Shown: positions 16,859 through 26,128, counted from the first letter of the stretch. The stretch is DNA of 64,000 bases from Pirellulimonas nuda (GCF_007750855.1 NZ_CP036291.1:868001-932000), one strand, 5' to 3'. Numbers and translations: made by a program. The notes: a model not told the origin generated them from the sequence alone.

Positions 16859-19090
16859 TTAGGCGGCCTCCCGATCGGGTCGGAGCGTCGGCCGCGCGGA
16901 GGCGCCCTCTGGATTGCTGTCAGCGGGGGCGCCCGTCACCTTCGCGAGGATGCCCCTTGCGATGCCCCGAACCACCCGCTGCTCATCGCGCGACAGCAGC
17001 CAGGTCCAAAGCAGGACCGGCGCGGTCAGCAGTTGCGCGCCGACAAGCACGCCACGCAAGGCGGGCGACGTTAGCTGCATCGTGGCGATCGAATTGAACA
17101 ACAACGCCGCGGAAGCCACGGTCGGCTTCAGCACCAGCGGAACGAGGACCCCGCGAAGCGGCAGGGCGAGCTCGCGGCAGAGCAGCAGCGGGAGGGGCAG
17201 GTTCCCCAACACCGTCCCGGCAAGCATGCCCCAGGCAAGGCCGGCCAATTGGTTGCTCGCGATCCAGCCGCCGGCGAGCGCCAGCCCGAGCGTCAACGCC
17301 GACTTACCCGCCAGGCAGCACGCCAGCCAGCGATGCCGGTTGACGGCGATTAGCAGGCTCGCTGGCGCTAGCATCAATGCGTCGACCAAGAACGCCGCGG
17401 CGATCAGCGTGAAGGTCGTGGCGCCTAAGGCGTGCTGGGGTCCGATCCAGACACGGGAGAACAAGTCGAGCAGCGGAAGCGTGGCCGTGACAATCAACGC
17501 CGCACCCGCCACAACCCCCTTGGTGCAGAGCGAGAGCGCCCGCTGGACCGCGGCGCGGTCGCCACGGGCGTGCCAAAGCAGCACATAGGGGCGCACCCCC
17601 ATCGGGATCGCCGATACGAGCGACCATCCGGCAACCCGGTACAAGTTGAGCGCCAAGAACAGCGGGGGCGCCAGCACCAGGCTGTCCATCCGCGTCGCCA
17701 GCACGCACAAGGCGGTGCGGTCGAGCACGTACGATGCGCTGATCAACAGGAAGAAGCCCGAATTGCTCGCCAGCGGCAGCAGCAGACCGGGACGGAACGC
17801 CCGCAGCCGCAGCCGCGCCCAGGGGCGATCGCGGATGGTGGGCCGATAAACGGCCAGCGTGGACAGGAGCAGCGCCAAGTTAGTCGCGATCACGACCCCA
17901 ATGATGCCGCCTCCGCTCCAGGCGACGGCAATCGCAGCCACGGCGGCCAGCACCGTGCCCGCCAGCTCGTAGGCGAGCCGCACCGGCATCAGCCGGATGC
18001 CGATCAGCACGCCGGGGATCACCAGCAGTGGAATCCGCAGCAACGCCAGCGGGATGGCGACCGCCAGGCAGCCTATTAGCAGCGGCCGGTACGCGGCGTC
18101 GGCGTCGGACAGCAGCCAACTGCCGACTGGGAACAAGTAAAGACACGCCAAGGCCGCCAACGTGGTGGGCGCCACAACCATCCAGTAAAGCACGTGCGCG
18201 GTCGCTTGCACCTCGCCGACGCGCCGCAGGTCGCCTTGGGCGAACGCGGCGCCGACTTCATTCACGACCGTTTGCCCCAGCCCGCACTCGGTGAGCCCCA
18301 GGTACATGCCGACGGCGCCGACCGTGATCCACAGGGCGTACTGTTCCGGGCCGAGCAACGCGATCAGCACCGGCATCAGCACGAGCGCCGATCCGCTACG
18401 CGCCAGCGTGTTCGCGGCGAACAACCCCTGCGCGGCGAGGGTCCGGAAGACGATCGGTTCGGGACGGGGGTCGTCGCCAGAGGCGGGTTGGCCCCCGCGG
18501 CGCACGGGCACGATCCTGGCGAGGGTCGAGACGATCAAGCCCATGTCGGTCCAAACCGTTGCCCGATGGGCGTACTCCAGATTGATCCGCAGCTTTTCCG
18601 GCATCACCACGTCGCGGTACAGCCGCTCCGGGTCGGCGCTGCCGGCGAGGCGGCGTTCTTCGTCGATGAACTCGAGCGAAGCCGGGTCGGTGATGCCCGG
18701 GCGCCAATCGAGCACCCGGCGCTCGTCAGCGTTATACAGGGCGACGTAGTAAGGCACTTCGGGCCGTGGGCCGACCAGCGACATCTCGCCTACCAGCACG
18801 TTCCAGAGCTGCGGCAGTTCGTCCAGCTTGGTGCGTCGCAGCAACCGGCCGAGCGGCGTGACGCGTGGGTCGCCGCTGGCGGTGACCAGCGGGCCGCTGT
18901 GTGTTGGCTGGTTGCCCATCGAGCGGAACTTAAGCAGCGTGAACGGCCGGCCATGCCGCCCGACGCGTTGCTGCCTAAAGAGCGCCGGCCCCCGACTCCC
19001 CAGCCGCACCGCGATAGCGATCCCCAGCAGCAGCGGCGCAAGCGCCAGCAGACCTACCGCAGAGACCGTGATGTCGACCAGTCGCTTCAT
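16859..19090 (-). CDS. Fused phosphoglycosyl transferase - Wzx-type flippase
   Basis: A single 743-residue frame joins two membrane enzymes. Residues 1-205 form a monotopic phosphoglycosyl transferase: re-entrant helix (VDITVSAVGLLALAPLLLG), FRQQRVGRHG, LLKFRSM, then TKLDELPQLWN with the catalytic Asp90-Glu91 pair, and MSLVGPRPE. After a short linker, residues 220-743 are a polytopic flippase of the polysaccharide-export/MVF superfamily (NTLARSGSALVLMPVLIAL, ECGLGQTVVNEVG and about twelve helices). The ATG at 19090 follows the aminotransferase stop by 4 bases. It would both prime undecaprenyl phosphate and flip the finished unit. No frameshift is needed to read both domains. Confidence 0.85.
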   Translation of the reverse strand: MKRLVDITVSAVGLLALAPLLLGIAIAVRLGSRGPALFRQQRVGRHGRPFTLLKFRSMGNQPTHSGPLVTASGDPRVTPLGRLLRRTKLDELPQLWNVLVGEMSLVGPRPEVPYYVALYNADERRVLDWRPGITDPASLEFIDEERRLAGSADPERLYRDVVMPEKLRINLEYAHRATVWTDMGLIVSTLARIVPVRRGGQPASGDDPRPEPIVFRTLAAQGLFAANTLARSGSALVLMPVLIALLGPEQYALWITVGAVGMYLGLTECGLGQTVVNEVGAAFAQGDLRRVGEVQATAHVLYWMVVAPTTLAALACLYLFPVGSWLLSDADAAYRPLLIGCLAVAIPLALLRIPLLVIPGVLIGIRLMPVRLAYELAGTVLAAVAAIAVAWSGGGIIGVVIATNLALLLSTLAVYRPTIRDRPWARLRLRAFRPGLLLPLASNSGFFLLISASYVLDRTALCVLATRMDSLVLAPPLFLALNLYRVAGWSLVSAIPMGVRPYVLLWHARGDRAAVQRALSLCTKGVVAGAALIVTATLPLLDLFSRVWIGPQHALGATTFTLIAAAFLVDALMLAPASLLIAVNRHRWLACCLAGKSALTLGLALAGGWIASNQLAGLAWGMLAGTVLGNLPLPLLLCRELALPLRGVLVPLVLKPTVASAALLFNSIATMQLTSPALRGVLVGAQLLTAPVLLWTWLLSRDEQRVVRGIARGILAKVTGAPADSNPEGASARPTLRPDREAA

Positions 19091-19094
19091 CGAC

Positions 19095-20261
19095 TCAGGC
19101 GGCTCTCCTGGCGCGGCGTCCGACAAGCTCGCCCACGCTCTGGATGACGGCTTCGACCTGTGCGTCGCTGAGTGCGGGTGACAGCGGTAGGCTGAGCATC
19201 CGGCCGTAGGCGTCTTCGGCGACCGGGAAGTCGCCCCACCCGTACCCGTACGCCTGCCGGTAGTGCCGGTGGAGGTGGACCGGGATGAAGTGGAGCGAGG
19301 TTCGCACGCCCCGCGCCGCCAGCCCAGCGATCAACTGGTCGCGATCGACCATCGCGCCGGGGCGAATCCGCAGCACGTAGAGGTGGTGAGCGTGATCGAC
19401 GCCCGTTCGCGTCGCCGGCGTCTGCAGGCCCGGCAGGCGGTCAAACGCTTCGTTGTAGGCGTCCCAGATCGCTTGACGGCGTGCTTGCATTGCGGGGAGC
19501 TTGGCGAGCTGCACCAAACCGATCGACGACTGCACGTCGCTGAGGTTGCATTTCTGCCCCGCTTCGAGGACCTCGTAAAACCAGTTTCCCTTTTCGCCGT
19601 AGCGGTTCCAGGCGTCTCGGCTCATCCCGTGAAGGCTGAGGCGGCGGGCGCGTTCAAGCAGCTCTGCCGATCCTGTGAGCATGCCCCCTTCGCCTACGGC
19701 GAGATTCTTCGTCGCGTAGAAGCTGAACGCCGTGAGCCGGTCGCTGGCCCCGATCATCTGTCCGCGGTGCGCTGCCGGGACCGCGTGCGCCGCGTCCTCG
19801 ATCAGCGGCACGCCCGCTTCGTTGGCTGCCTCCGCCAAGCGGTCCAGGTCCGCTGGGTGTCCGGCGTAGTGGACCGCGATGATCGCTTTGGTTCGAGGAG
19901 TGATCGCTCGCGCAACGGCCCGCGGGTCAATATTGAGCGTGTCGGGCTCAACGTCGACCAGCACGGGCCGGGCGCCGACGTGCTGGACCACGTTCAGGGT
20001 CGAGACAAACGTCATCGTGGTCGAGATCACCTCATCGCCCGGCCCGACGTTGTGCAACCGTAGCGCAAGCCCAAGCGCCGCGGTGCACGAGTTGACCGCG
20101 ATCGCTGCCGGGGCGCCGACGAAATCGCGGAAGTCTGCCTCAAACTGGGCCGTCTTTGGGCCGGTCGTCAGCCAGCCGGAGCGGATCGCTTCTGCCGCTG
20201 CGGCGACTTCTTCTTCGCCGACGCACGGGGGGGAAAATGGCACGGAGATAGTTGTCGTCAT
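19095..20261 (-). CDS. DegT/DnrJ/EryC1/StrS aminotransferase
   Basis: A 388-residue PLP-dependent sugar aminotransferase. Landmarks are SPPCVGEEE and SGWLTTGP at the N-terminus, AVNSCTAALGLAL, DEVISTTMTFVST, PLIEDAAHAV with the PLP-contacting Asp, FSFYATKN with the Schiff-base Lys, and GYNxR-like C-terminal contacts (HHLYVLRI). It would aminate a 4-keto nucleotide sugar, plausibly the product of the long dehydratase at 32192-34021, giving a 4-amino sugar. The ATG overlaps the stop of the upstream sulfotransferase by 4 bases, indicating translational coupling. Confidence 0.92.
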   Translation of the reverse strand: MTTTISVPFSPPCVGEEEVAAAAEAIRSGWLTTGPKTAQFEADFRDFVGAPAAIAVNSCTAALGLALRLHNVGPGDEVISTTMTFVSTLNVVQHVGARPVLVDVEPDTLNIDPRAVARAITPRTKAIIAVHYAGHPADLDRLAEAANEAGVPLIEDAAHAVPAAHRGQMIGASDRLTAFSFYATKNLAVGEGGMLTGSAELLERARRLSLHGMSRDAWNRYGEKGNWFYEVLEAGQKCNLSDVQSSIGLVQLAKLPAMQARRQAIWDAYNEAFDRLPGLQTPATRTGVDHAHHLYVLRIRPGAMVDRDQLIAGLAARGVRTSLHFIPVHLHRHYRQAYGYGWGDFPVAEDAYGRMLSLPLSPALSDAQVEAVIQSVGELVGRRARRAA

Positions 20262-21148
20262 GCCGCGGACCGATGGGTTGGAGAGTTCAAGTAGCCGTGC
20301 CGCACCAGGGCGAGGCCAAGCACGCCGTCGATCGCGGTGCGTTGGGCGGCGGCCAGTCGCCGGTGTCCGCCTCGGAGGTCCGGCTTCACCCCGTGGGCCG
20401 CTGCGTCGATCGAGACTGATCTAGCAGGTAGAGCCAGCTCATTAAGCACCCGGGTGAGCGTCTCGGTCGGTTGAGAGACGAGCTCCTCGTACCGCACCTC
20501 GACCCGTCGTTCGGGCGCCAGGAGCTGGCGGTCCCGTTCGTACGCTTCGACACAGCGCCGCCACTGCCAGGCGCACACTTCGGCCAGCGGCAGGTTCCGC
20601 GCGTCGTGTTGCATCCCGCGATAGCAAGGCCCCCAGCAGGGCGCCGGGCCTCGACCGACGAGCCGGATCAACGACCGGCCAGCCTGGCGCACGCCGTAAG
20701 AGAAGCATTGGGCCCACGGGAAGCTGAACGCCTTGCGCAGCGCGTAGCCGGCGGCCGGGGGGCTCTGCCAGCAGCGCATCGCCGACTCGGTTACGTCACG
20801 CCCGTCGCGCAGCAGGTGAACAAAACGAGCCTCGGGGAGGGCGCGCAACACGTAGGGGATCCGCAGCACATTGCTTACGGACTTCTCTACAAACGTCCCA
20901 CGAGCGTTCTTTGAGAGGCCGGCGGCTCGATTCAGACTGCGGCGAAGCCGATCGGCGACTTGAGAGGTCAATTTCTGGGCGCACAACTCATCGTCCTGGC
21001 AGGCGGGGTCCGCCGCCCGCCAAAGGTAGTTGACATCATACGGAACCATGGCGACGCCGGCGGCTTCGGCTAGCATTCCGCGCAGCAGTTTCGTGCCGGA
21101 ACGAGCGGCGCCGAGAACAATGATTGGAGAGGCGTGGGTTGCGGACAT
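20258..21148 (-). CDS. PAPS-dependent sulfotransferase
   Basis: A 296-residue sulfotransferase. The 5'-phosphosulfate loop is GAARSGTKLLRGML near the N-terminus, and the 3'-phosphate-binding strand is VHLLRDGRDVTESA; VRYEELVSQPTETL matches the later conserved segment. It probably sulfates a sugar hydroxyl of the polysaccharide encoded by the surrounding operon, which would need PAPS from assimilation genes outside the window. Its last 4 bases overlap the aminotransferase start. Protein or small-molecule sulfation cannot be excluded. Confidence 0.85.
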   Translation of the reverse strand: MSATHASPIIVLGAARSGTKLLRGMLAEAAGVAMVPYDVNYLWRAADPACQDDELCAQKLTSQVADRLRRSLNRAAGLSKNARGTFVEKSVSNVLRIPYVLRALPEARFVHLLRDGRDVTESAMRCWQSPPAAGYALRKAFSFPWAQCFSYGVRQAGRSLIRLVGRGPAPCWGPCYRGMQHDARNLPLAEVCAWQWRRCVEAYERDRQLLAPERRVEVRYEELVSQPTETLTRVLNELALPARSVSIDAAAHGVKPDLRGGHRRLAAAQRTAIDGVLGLALVRHGYLNSPTHRSAA

Positions 21149-21166
21149 TGCCTAGAGGCGGGAGGT

Positions 21167-22399
21167 TTACGCGGCGCGGGTCAATGTGATGGTTTCCTGG
21201 TCTAGCTCGCTGATTATCTCTTCCCAGGCTCGCAGCATCCGTTCTCGCCCGAACAGCGAATCTGCGACCCGCACGATCCGTCCGCGTTCGCCTTCAACGC
21301 GTGGCGTGCGTGACGCGAGCGCCTGGGCCATTGCCGAGGCTACGGCTTCTGCGGAAGGGGCCTCGGCGACCGTGCCGAGTCCGAAGCGACGCACGGTGTC
21401 GGCGAGACTCGATTGTGGATCAACCACGGCCAGCAAGGGACAGCCGGCGGTGAGATACATCAGCGCCTTGCTGGGGTAGGCGACCCCGGTCATCCCGGGC
21501 GCCAGAGAGACGATCCCCAGGTCGGCGGCCCGCATCGCGGCCGCGGCGATCTCGACCGGCGCTTGATCGACGAAGAACACGCTGCGTCCGACTAGCCCGT
21601 GGGCTCGACGCACAAGTTCTTCACGGACCGCCCCGGAGCCCATCAGCACAAGCCGGGCGCCGAGCGACTCGGGGAGCAGACGCATTGCGTCAACCAGCGT
21701 CGGGAGCGATTGGAATCGCCCCAGGTTGCCGGCGAACAGCATGGTCGGCCCGGTAGCCTCAGCGATCTCGGCGGGCGTTTCTGCCTCCACTTCCATGTCT
21801 GTGTCGAGCGCGCAGTTGTTCACCACGCGGATGCTTGACGACGGGAGGCGCCGTTCGAGGAGCGTGTGGCGCATGTCGTCCGACAGCGTCACCACTCTTT
21901 CCGCGGCGCGGCAGTTGGCCGTTTCGATACTCAAGAGAAGGCGTTGCCTCCAGCCGGGTTTGAGGGCGCCGACTACGCACTGCGCCTCGGGGTGCAGGTC
22001 TTGCAGGTGCAGGACGAACGGCGTGCCGGTCAATCGACGGATGACCCGCAACGCGACGCCGATCGCGATCGGAGGGTGGCTGTTGGCGATGACCAGGTCG
22101 TAGCGGCGCCAGACGCAGGCGTGCGCGACGGCCCTCAGAAGAAACCAAATGAAGTTGACTCCCCGTAGGAGACGCCAACGCTTGCGTTCGGGCAGCAAGC
22201 GGACACGCTTCACCTCAACGCCCCCGAGTGTTTCTTTCCAGGGTGAGGGCGCCTGCCTTGCGTTGCTGTAGCTGGGCTGGCCCGTCAGCACGGTGACACG
22301 GCAGCCGCGCGTCGCCAACCGCTCGGCGATCGCCCGCGAGAGCCGCGCGTAGGGCGTGGCGTCGGGCCAGTAGTGGCGGTAGACAACGAGGATTCGCAC
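21167..22399 (-). CDS. Glycosyltransferase, GT4 family, WbuB-like
   Basis: A 410-residue GT-B glycosyltransferase. The GTG at 22399 is chosen because the first strand RILVVYRHYWPD begins there; an earlier ATG at 22459 would overlap capG. The acceptor domain ends in HLQDLHPE, and the donor domain has MLFAGNLGRFQSL and DLGIVSLAPGMTGVAYPSK with AYPSK-type donor contact. The N-terminal YWPD...P-RLS...LA.RGHxVTVLTGxPxYP pattern is typical of WbuB-type enzymes, several of which use UDP-L-FucNAc, in keeping with the capEFG genes directly upstream. The donor assignment is inferred from context. Confidence 0.85.
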   Translation of the reverse strand: MRILVVYRHYWPDATPYARLSRAIAERLATRGCRVTVLTGQPSYSNARQAPSPWKETLGGVEVKRVRLLPERKRWRLLRGVNFIWFLLRAVAHACVWRRYDLVIANSHPPIAIGVALRVIRRLTGTPFVLHLQDLHPEAQCVVGALKPGWRQRLLLSIETANCRAAERVVTLSDDMRHTLLERRLPSSSIRVVNNCALDTDMEVEAETPAEIAEATGPTMLFAGNLGRFQSLPTLVDAMRLLPESLGARLVLMGSGAVREELVRRAHGLVGRSVFFVDQAPVEIAAAAMRAADLGIVSLAPGMTGVAYPSKALMYLTAGCPLLAVVDPQSSLADTVRRFGLGTVAEAPSAEAVASAMAQALASRTPRVEGERGRIVRVADSLFGRERMLRAWEEIISELDQETITLTRAA

Positions 22400-22425
22400 G
22401 GCGGTTCTGGCTGGGGAGGGGGCGG

Positions 22426-23559
22426 TCAGGCCGCGTCGTTGCTGTTGATGCCGTCCCATCGATGGCTGAGCCCTGTCAGCCCCAGGATCAGCTTGAGCAC
22501 CCGCTGCGATACGCCCGCTATTTGGTACTCCGCCGGGATCGGCTGGCGGCGGCTCTGCTCGCGGTTGGCGATGACAAAGTCGACCGCGTCTAGCACGGCC
22601 CCTTCCTCGAGCCCTGCCAGTACCATGTGGCCCGAATCGAGCGCTTCGGGACGCTCGATCGCGTTGCGGGTGGTCACGGCCGGGAAGCCGAGGATGGCGC
22701 TCTCTTCGCTGATGGTGCCGCTGTCGCTAACCGTGCAAAGGGAGTCGCACTGCAGGCGGATGTAGTCGTGAAAGCCGAAAGGCTTGAGGAAGCGGACCCG
22801 CGGATCAATGCTGGTTTCGACCGCGTCGATCCGTGCTCGGGTGCGGGGATGCGTGCTGACGACGACCGGAGCGTCGTGTCGCTCTGCGATCGCGTTGAGG
22901 AGCCCCAGCAGCTTGAACAGGTTCGACTTGATGTCGACGTTCTCGGCCCGATGCAGGCTAACCAGCACGTAGCCCTGCGGCTTCAGCTCGAGCTGTTTGA
23001 CGATCGCTGAGGCGCCGATCGCATCGCGGTTGGCGTCCAGCACCTCACGCATGGGCGAGCCGGTGAGGTAGATCTTGCGGGGGTGGATCCCTTCGGCCAG
23101 CAGGTTCCGCCGGGCGTGCTCGGTGTACACCAGGTTGAAGTCGCTGATGTGGTCCACGATCCGCCGATTGATCTCTTCGGGCACGTTGAAGTCAAAGCAG
23201 CGGTTGCCGGCCTCCATGTGAAAGACGGGGACCTTCATCCGCCGGGCGATCACCGCGGCCATTGCGCTGTTGGTGTCGCCCAGGATCAGCACGGCGTCGG
23301 GCTTCTCCTGGCGGAGCACGCGCTCGGCGCCCAGCATCACGTCGCCCAAGATCTGTCCGAGCGACTCGCGGCCGATGTTCAGGAAGTGCTTGGGCTGACG
23401 GACGCCGAGGTCTTGGAAGAAGACGTCGTTCAGCTCGACGTCGCTGTTCTGCCCCGTGTGAACCAACACGTGCTCGACGTGCTGGTCCAAGAGCGCCATC
23501 ACGCGCGACAGCCGGATGATCTCCGGTCGCGTGCCGAGGATGGTCATGACTTTGAGCAT
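22426..23559 (-). CDS. capG: UDP-GlcNAc 2-epimerase family enzyme, third step of UDP-L-FucNAc synthesis (CapG/WbjD-type)
   Basis: A 377-residue non-hydrolysing 2-epimerase. Conserved elements are MTILGTRPEIIRLS, LVHTGQN, VLILGDTNSA, VFHMEAGNRCFD, PEEINRRIVDHIS, VSLHRAENVD and TVSDSGTISEES with UDP-binding residues. Sequence alone fits WecB or CapG; the immediate upstream capE and capF make the CapG role (2-epimerisation giving UDP-N-acetyl-L-fucosamine) far more likely. A palindromic repeat fills the 95-bp gap to capF, so a hairpin lies in the mRNA just before this start codon. Confidence 0.88.
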   Translation of the reverse strand: MLKVMTILGTRPEIIRLSRVMALLDQHVEHVLVHTGQNSDVELNDVFFQDLGVRQPKHFLNIGRESLGQILGDVMLGAERVLRQEKPDAVLILGDTNSAMAAVIARRMKVPVFHMEAGNRCFDFNVPEEINRRIVDHISDFNLVYTEHARRNLLAEGIHPRKIYLTGSPMREVLDANRDAIGASAIVKQLELKPQGYVLVSLHRAENVDIKSNLFKLLGLLNAIAERHDAPVVVSTHPRTRARIDAVETSIDPRVRFLKPFGFHDYIRLQCDSLCTVSDSGTISEESAILGFPAVTTRNAIERPEALDSGHMVLAGLEEGAVLDAVDFVIANREQSRRQPIPAEYQIAGVSQRVLKLILGLTGLSHRWDGINSNDAA

Positions 23560-23560
23560 G

Positions 23561-23656
23561 AGGGGCGAGGGGTTAGGGGCGAGAGGCGAGAGGCGAGAGG
23601 CGACAGCGAACCGCTTGCGCGTTCTCGCCTCTCGCCCCTAACCCCTCGTCCCTCTC
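23561..23656. repeat. GAGGGGCGAGGGG-type palindrome (family E) between capF and capG
   Basis: Left arm 23561-23606 (GGGGTTAGGGGCGAGAGGCG and neighbours) and right arm 23621-23656 (CGCCTCTCGCCCCTAACCCC) pair almost perfectly around a short core with CCGCTTGCGC. The element fills the whole gap and its right end touches the capF stop codon. In the mRNA it would form a strong intercistronic hairpin. Confidence 0.85.
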
Positions 23657-24776
23657 AAGCGACCTTCTGGTAGTGCGTGTCGGGGTCTTGCGCGTCGAAA
23701 ATCTCGCTGGTCCAAAACATCGTCAGCAGTTCTTCGCTCCCAGTGTTCTCGATGTGGTGCGTGTGCATGACGGGGATCGAGATGAACTCTGGTTGAGCGC
23801 CAGAAACGCGGAACTCACGCACGGTCCCTTCACCGACGCGTCGGAGGCGGATCACCGCGTCTCCCCGCAGCACGCAGAACCATTCCACCTTGCGCGTGTG
23901 GTAGTGGTCGCCGCGGATCACCCCCGGCTTGGTGGTAGAGAAAAACACTTGGCCCCCCGCGGCCAGCTTGATGATCTCGAACAGCTCGCCGCGGTGGTCT
24001 GCCCGCACCGGCGGCCGGTGGCGGTGGTCTTCTAGCTCAACGTAGCCCAGGAAGGTTGCGTACAGCTTGGCCCGTAGCGGTTCGCTCAGGTCGGGCACAA
24101 CCTGCCGCTCGAAGTAGCACTCGCGGAAGTCGCGCAGCATCGTCAGCAGGTCGCTCACGCAAAGCGGCGCCCCGCCGGGTACGTCGATCGTCTGCACGCC
24201 CGTTGGCGGGTCGTAGATCGTTTTCTTCACGTGATCCACCAGATCGCCGACCCACAACAGCGACACCTCGCGGTTGTCGATCACCCGCGGCTCTTCGCCG
24301 CGAGCAAGCTGGTGGCAGAACGTGGCGACCACAGAGTTGTAGAACGGCTTGCAACCCGCGCCGTAGACGTTTGGCGTCACCAGCACCGAGAGCGGGGCTC
24401 CGGTCGATTCGCTCCAGGCGCGGAATCGTTCTTCGGCGGCGCGCTTGGAACGTCCGTACGCCGTGGGGCTCTCACGCAGCGTGGTCGACGCGTACAGAAC
24501 GTGGGGCGTCGAGTCGGTCCGGGCGAGCGCCTCGACCAGCCTCTCGGCGAGGTGGAGATTCACCCGCTCGATCTCGGCGTCATCGCCACGGTTCATTCCG
24601 GCCAGGTGGACGATGGCGTCGCAGCGGGCAGCGAAGAACTGAAGCGCCAGCGGGTTGTCCCAGGCGTCACGCGGGCACAACGCAATGGTGACGTCGGCCT
24701 CGCGGCCAAGCCGTTCGATAAGGTGCCGGGCGATGAAGCCGCTCGGGCCGGTGATTCCAATAACTTGCTTCTTCAC
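23655..24776 (-). CDS. capF: Bifunctional UDP-L-FucNAc pathway enzyme CapF (SDR reductase plus cupin epimerase)
   Basis: A 373-residue two-domain protein. Residues 1-245 are an extended SDR (VIGITGPSGFIARHL, HLAGMNRGD, YASTTLRE, SPTAYGRSKRAAE with the Tyr/Lys pair). Residues 250-373 are a cupin with metal-site histidines (GVIRGDHYHTRKVEWF and PVMHTHHIEN). In Staphylococcus CapF the cupin performs C3 epimerisation and the SDR domain reduces the C4 ketone. The same architecture and the order capE-capF-capG are seen here. The start overlaps the capE stop by 4 bases. Confident identification. Confidence 0.93.
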   Translation of the reverse strand: MKKQVIGITGPSGFIARHLIERLGREADVTIALCPRDAWDNPLALQFFAARCDAIVHLAGMNRGDDAEIERVNLHLAERLVEALARTDSTPHVLYASTTLRESPTAYGRSKRAAEERFRAWSESTGAPLSVLVTPNVYGAGCKPFYNSVVATFCHQLARGEEPRVIDNREVSLLWVGDLVDHVKKTIYDPPTGVQTIDVPGGAPLCVSDLLTMLRDFRECYFERQVVPDLSEPLRAKLYATFLGYVELEDHRHRPPVRADHRGELFEIIKLAAGGQVFFSTTKPGVIRGDHYHTRKVEWFCVLRGDAVIRLRRVGEGTVREFRVSGAQPEFISIPVMHTHHIENTGSEELLTMFWTSEIFDAQDPDTHYQKVA

Positions 24777-25819
24777 GCTGCTGCCCTCCGTGGCGTGGCA
24801 TTTGATCGCCAGCCGTTCAGCTCGGCCCGTACTTCAGGCAGTTCCATCAGCAGCGCCGCCGTCTCGTCCACCGATAGCCGGCGGGCGTTCTCGGAAGTGT
24901 AGCCATCGCGGGCGAACGCGGCGGAGCGCTCGCCGCGGACAAAAAACTTGTCGTAGTCGCGGTCGCCGTCGCAGGCCACCCGGTAGTAGTCGTCAAACTC
25001 TTGGGCGCGGGTCAGTTCCTCGGCGGTCACCAGCACCTCGTGCAGCTTCTCGCCGGCGCGGACGCCCACCACGTCGATCGGGTTGTCCGCCTCGAACAGC
25101 CGCAGTAGCGCCTCGGCGAGGTCTTGCACCGTGGCGGCTGGCGCCTTGCGGACCAGCAGGTCCCCCTGCTCGCCGTGCTCCATGGCGAAGGTGACGAGCG
25201 TGACCGCATCCGCCAGCGGCAGCAGCAGCCGGGTCATCTTGGGCTCGGTGATGGTCAGCGGCTTGCCGGACTTGATCTGCTGGATGAACAGCGGGATCAC
25301 CGATCCGCGGCTGTACATCACGTTGCCGTAGCGGACGCCGCAGTAGGTGGTCTGCGATCCGGGCGCCCGGGCCCGGGCGAGCGTGAGCTTCTCCATTAGG
25401 GCCTTGGTCTGGCCCATGGCGTTGATCGGGTAGACCGCCTTGTCCGTGCTCAGCACCACCAGCTTCTCGACACCGCACTGCTCGGCCGCTTCGAGCACGT
25501 TGTGCGCGCCGATGACGTTGGTTTTCACAGCTTCGATCGGGAAGAACTCGCACGACGGCACCTGCTTGAGTGCTGCGGCGTGGAACACGTAGTCGACGCC
25601 GCGCATGGCAGAAGTTACCGCGGCGGCGTCACGCACGTCGCCGATCACAAACGCCACACGGTCGTCCGCGAGCGCTAGACGCATGTCGTGCTGCTTCTTC
25701 TCGTCGCGGCTGAAGACGACGACACGTTTGGGGCGGTGCTCGGCCAGCACCAGCCGGACAAAGTCGTTGCCGAACGATCCGGTGCCGCCAGTAACGAGGA
25801 TGGTCTTGTGGTCGAACAT
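24773..25819 (-). CDS. capE: UDP-GlcNAc 4,6-dehydratase/5-epimerase CapE
   Basis: A 348-residue soluble dehydratase of the FlaA1/CapE/WbjB group, first gene of the leftward operon. Motifs are LVTGGTGSFGNDFV, FSRDEKKQHDMRL, VFHAAALKQVPSCE, STDKAVYPINAMGQTK with the catalytic Met/Lys arrangement, and YGNVMYSRGSVIP. It converts UDP-GlcNAc to the 2-acetamido-2,6-dideoxy-4-hexulose with C5 inversion, the first step to UDP-L-FucNAc. An Ala-rich tail (ATPRRAAA) is unremarkable. Divergent from the Wza gene across 309 bases. Confidence 0.92.
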   Translation of the reverse strand: MFDHKTILVTGGTGSFGNDFVRLVLAEHRPKRVVVFSRDEKKQHDMRLALADDRVAFVIGDVRDAAAVTSAMRGVDYVFHAAALKQVPSCEFFPIEAVKTNVIGAHNVLEAAEQCGVEKLVVLSTDKAVYPINAMGQTKALMEKLTLARARAPGSQTTYCGVRYGNVMYSRGSVIPLFIQQIKSGKPLTITEPKMTRLLLPLADAVTLVTFAMEHGEQGDLLVRKAPAATVQDLAEALLRLFEADNPIDVVGVRAGEKLHEVLVTAEELTRAQEFDDYYRVACDGDRDYDKFFVRGERSAAFARDGYTSENARRLSVDETAALLMELPEVRAELNGWRSNATPRRAAA

Positions 25820-25928
25820 GGCAGGGCAGGTGGGGTCGGGGGATCGAGCGCGGCGGGAGTCTAGGCAGCGCGGGGGCCCGTCACAAGGTCAGTCGTCGAA
25901 CCACGCAAGAACCCCGACCGCAGGCGCC

Positions 25929-26015
25929 GATAGCCGCCGGGCTACGCCCCGGCGGCGGGCTTCGAGTGGCGTTGCTTGCATAGTGACCCCGCTGGGGCGT
26001 AGCCCGGCGGCTATC
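25929..26015. repeat. Inverted repeat with GCCGCCGGGCTACGCCCC arms (family K) in the divergent polysaccharide promoter region
   Basis: Two perfect 22-base arms at 25929-25950 and 25994-26015 with a 43-base spacer. The 309-base region 25820-26128 separates capE (minus) from the Wza gene (plus) and must hold both promoters. The palindrome lies in its middle, where it could act as a barrier, a terminator-like structure or simply an inserted repeat. No other operator-like structure was recognised. Confidence 0.8.
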
Positions 26016-26128
26016 GGGGTGAGGGATGGAGTCTTACTTCGCGTGACTCATGTTGTCGGGGGCTTTCGATTTGTGTATTTACCGCCGCTCGCACACCCCG
26101 TGACGCAGCTCCAGGAACCCGCCAACTC

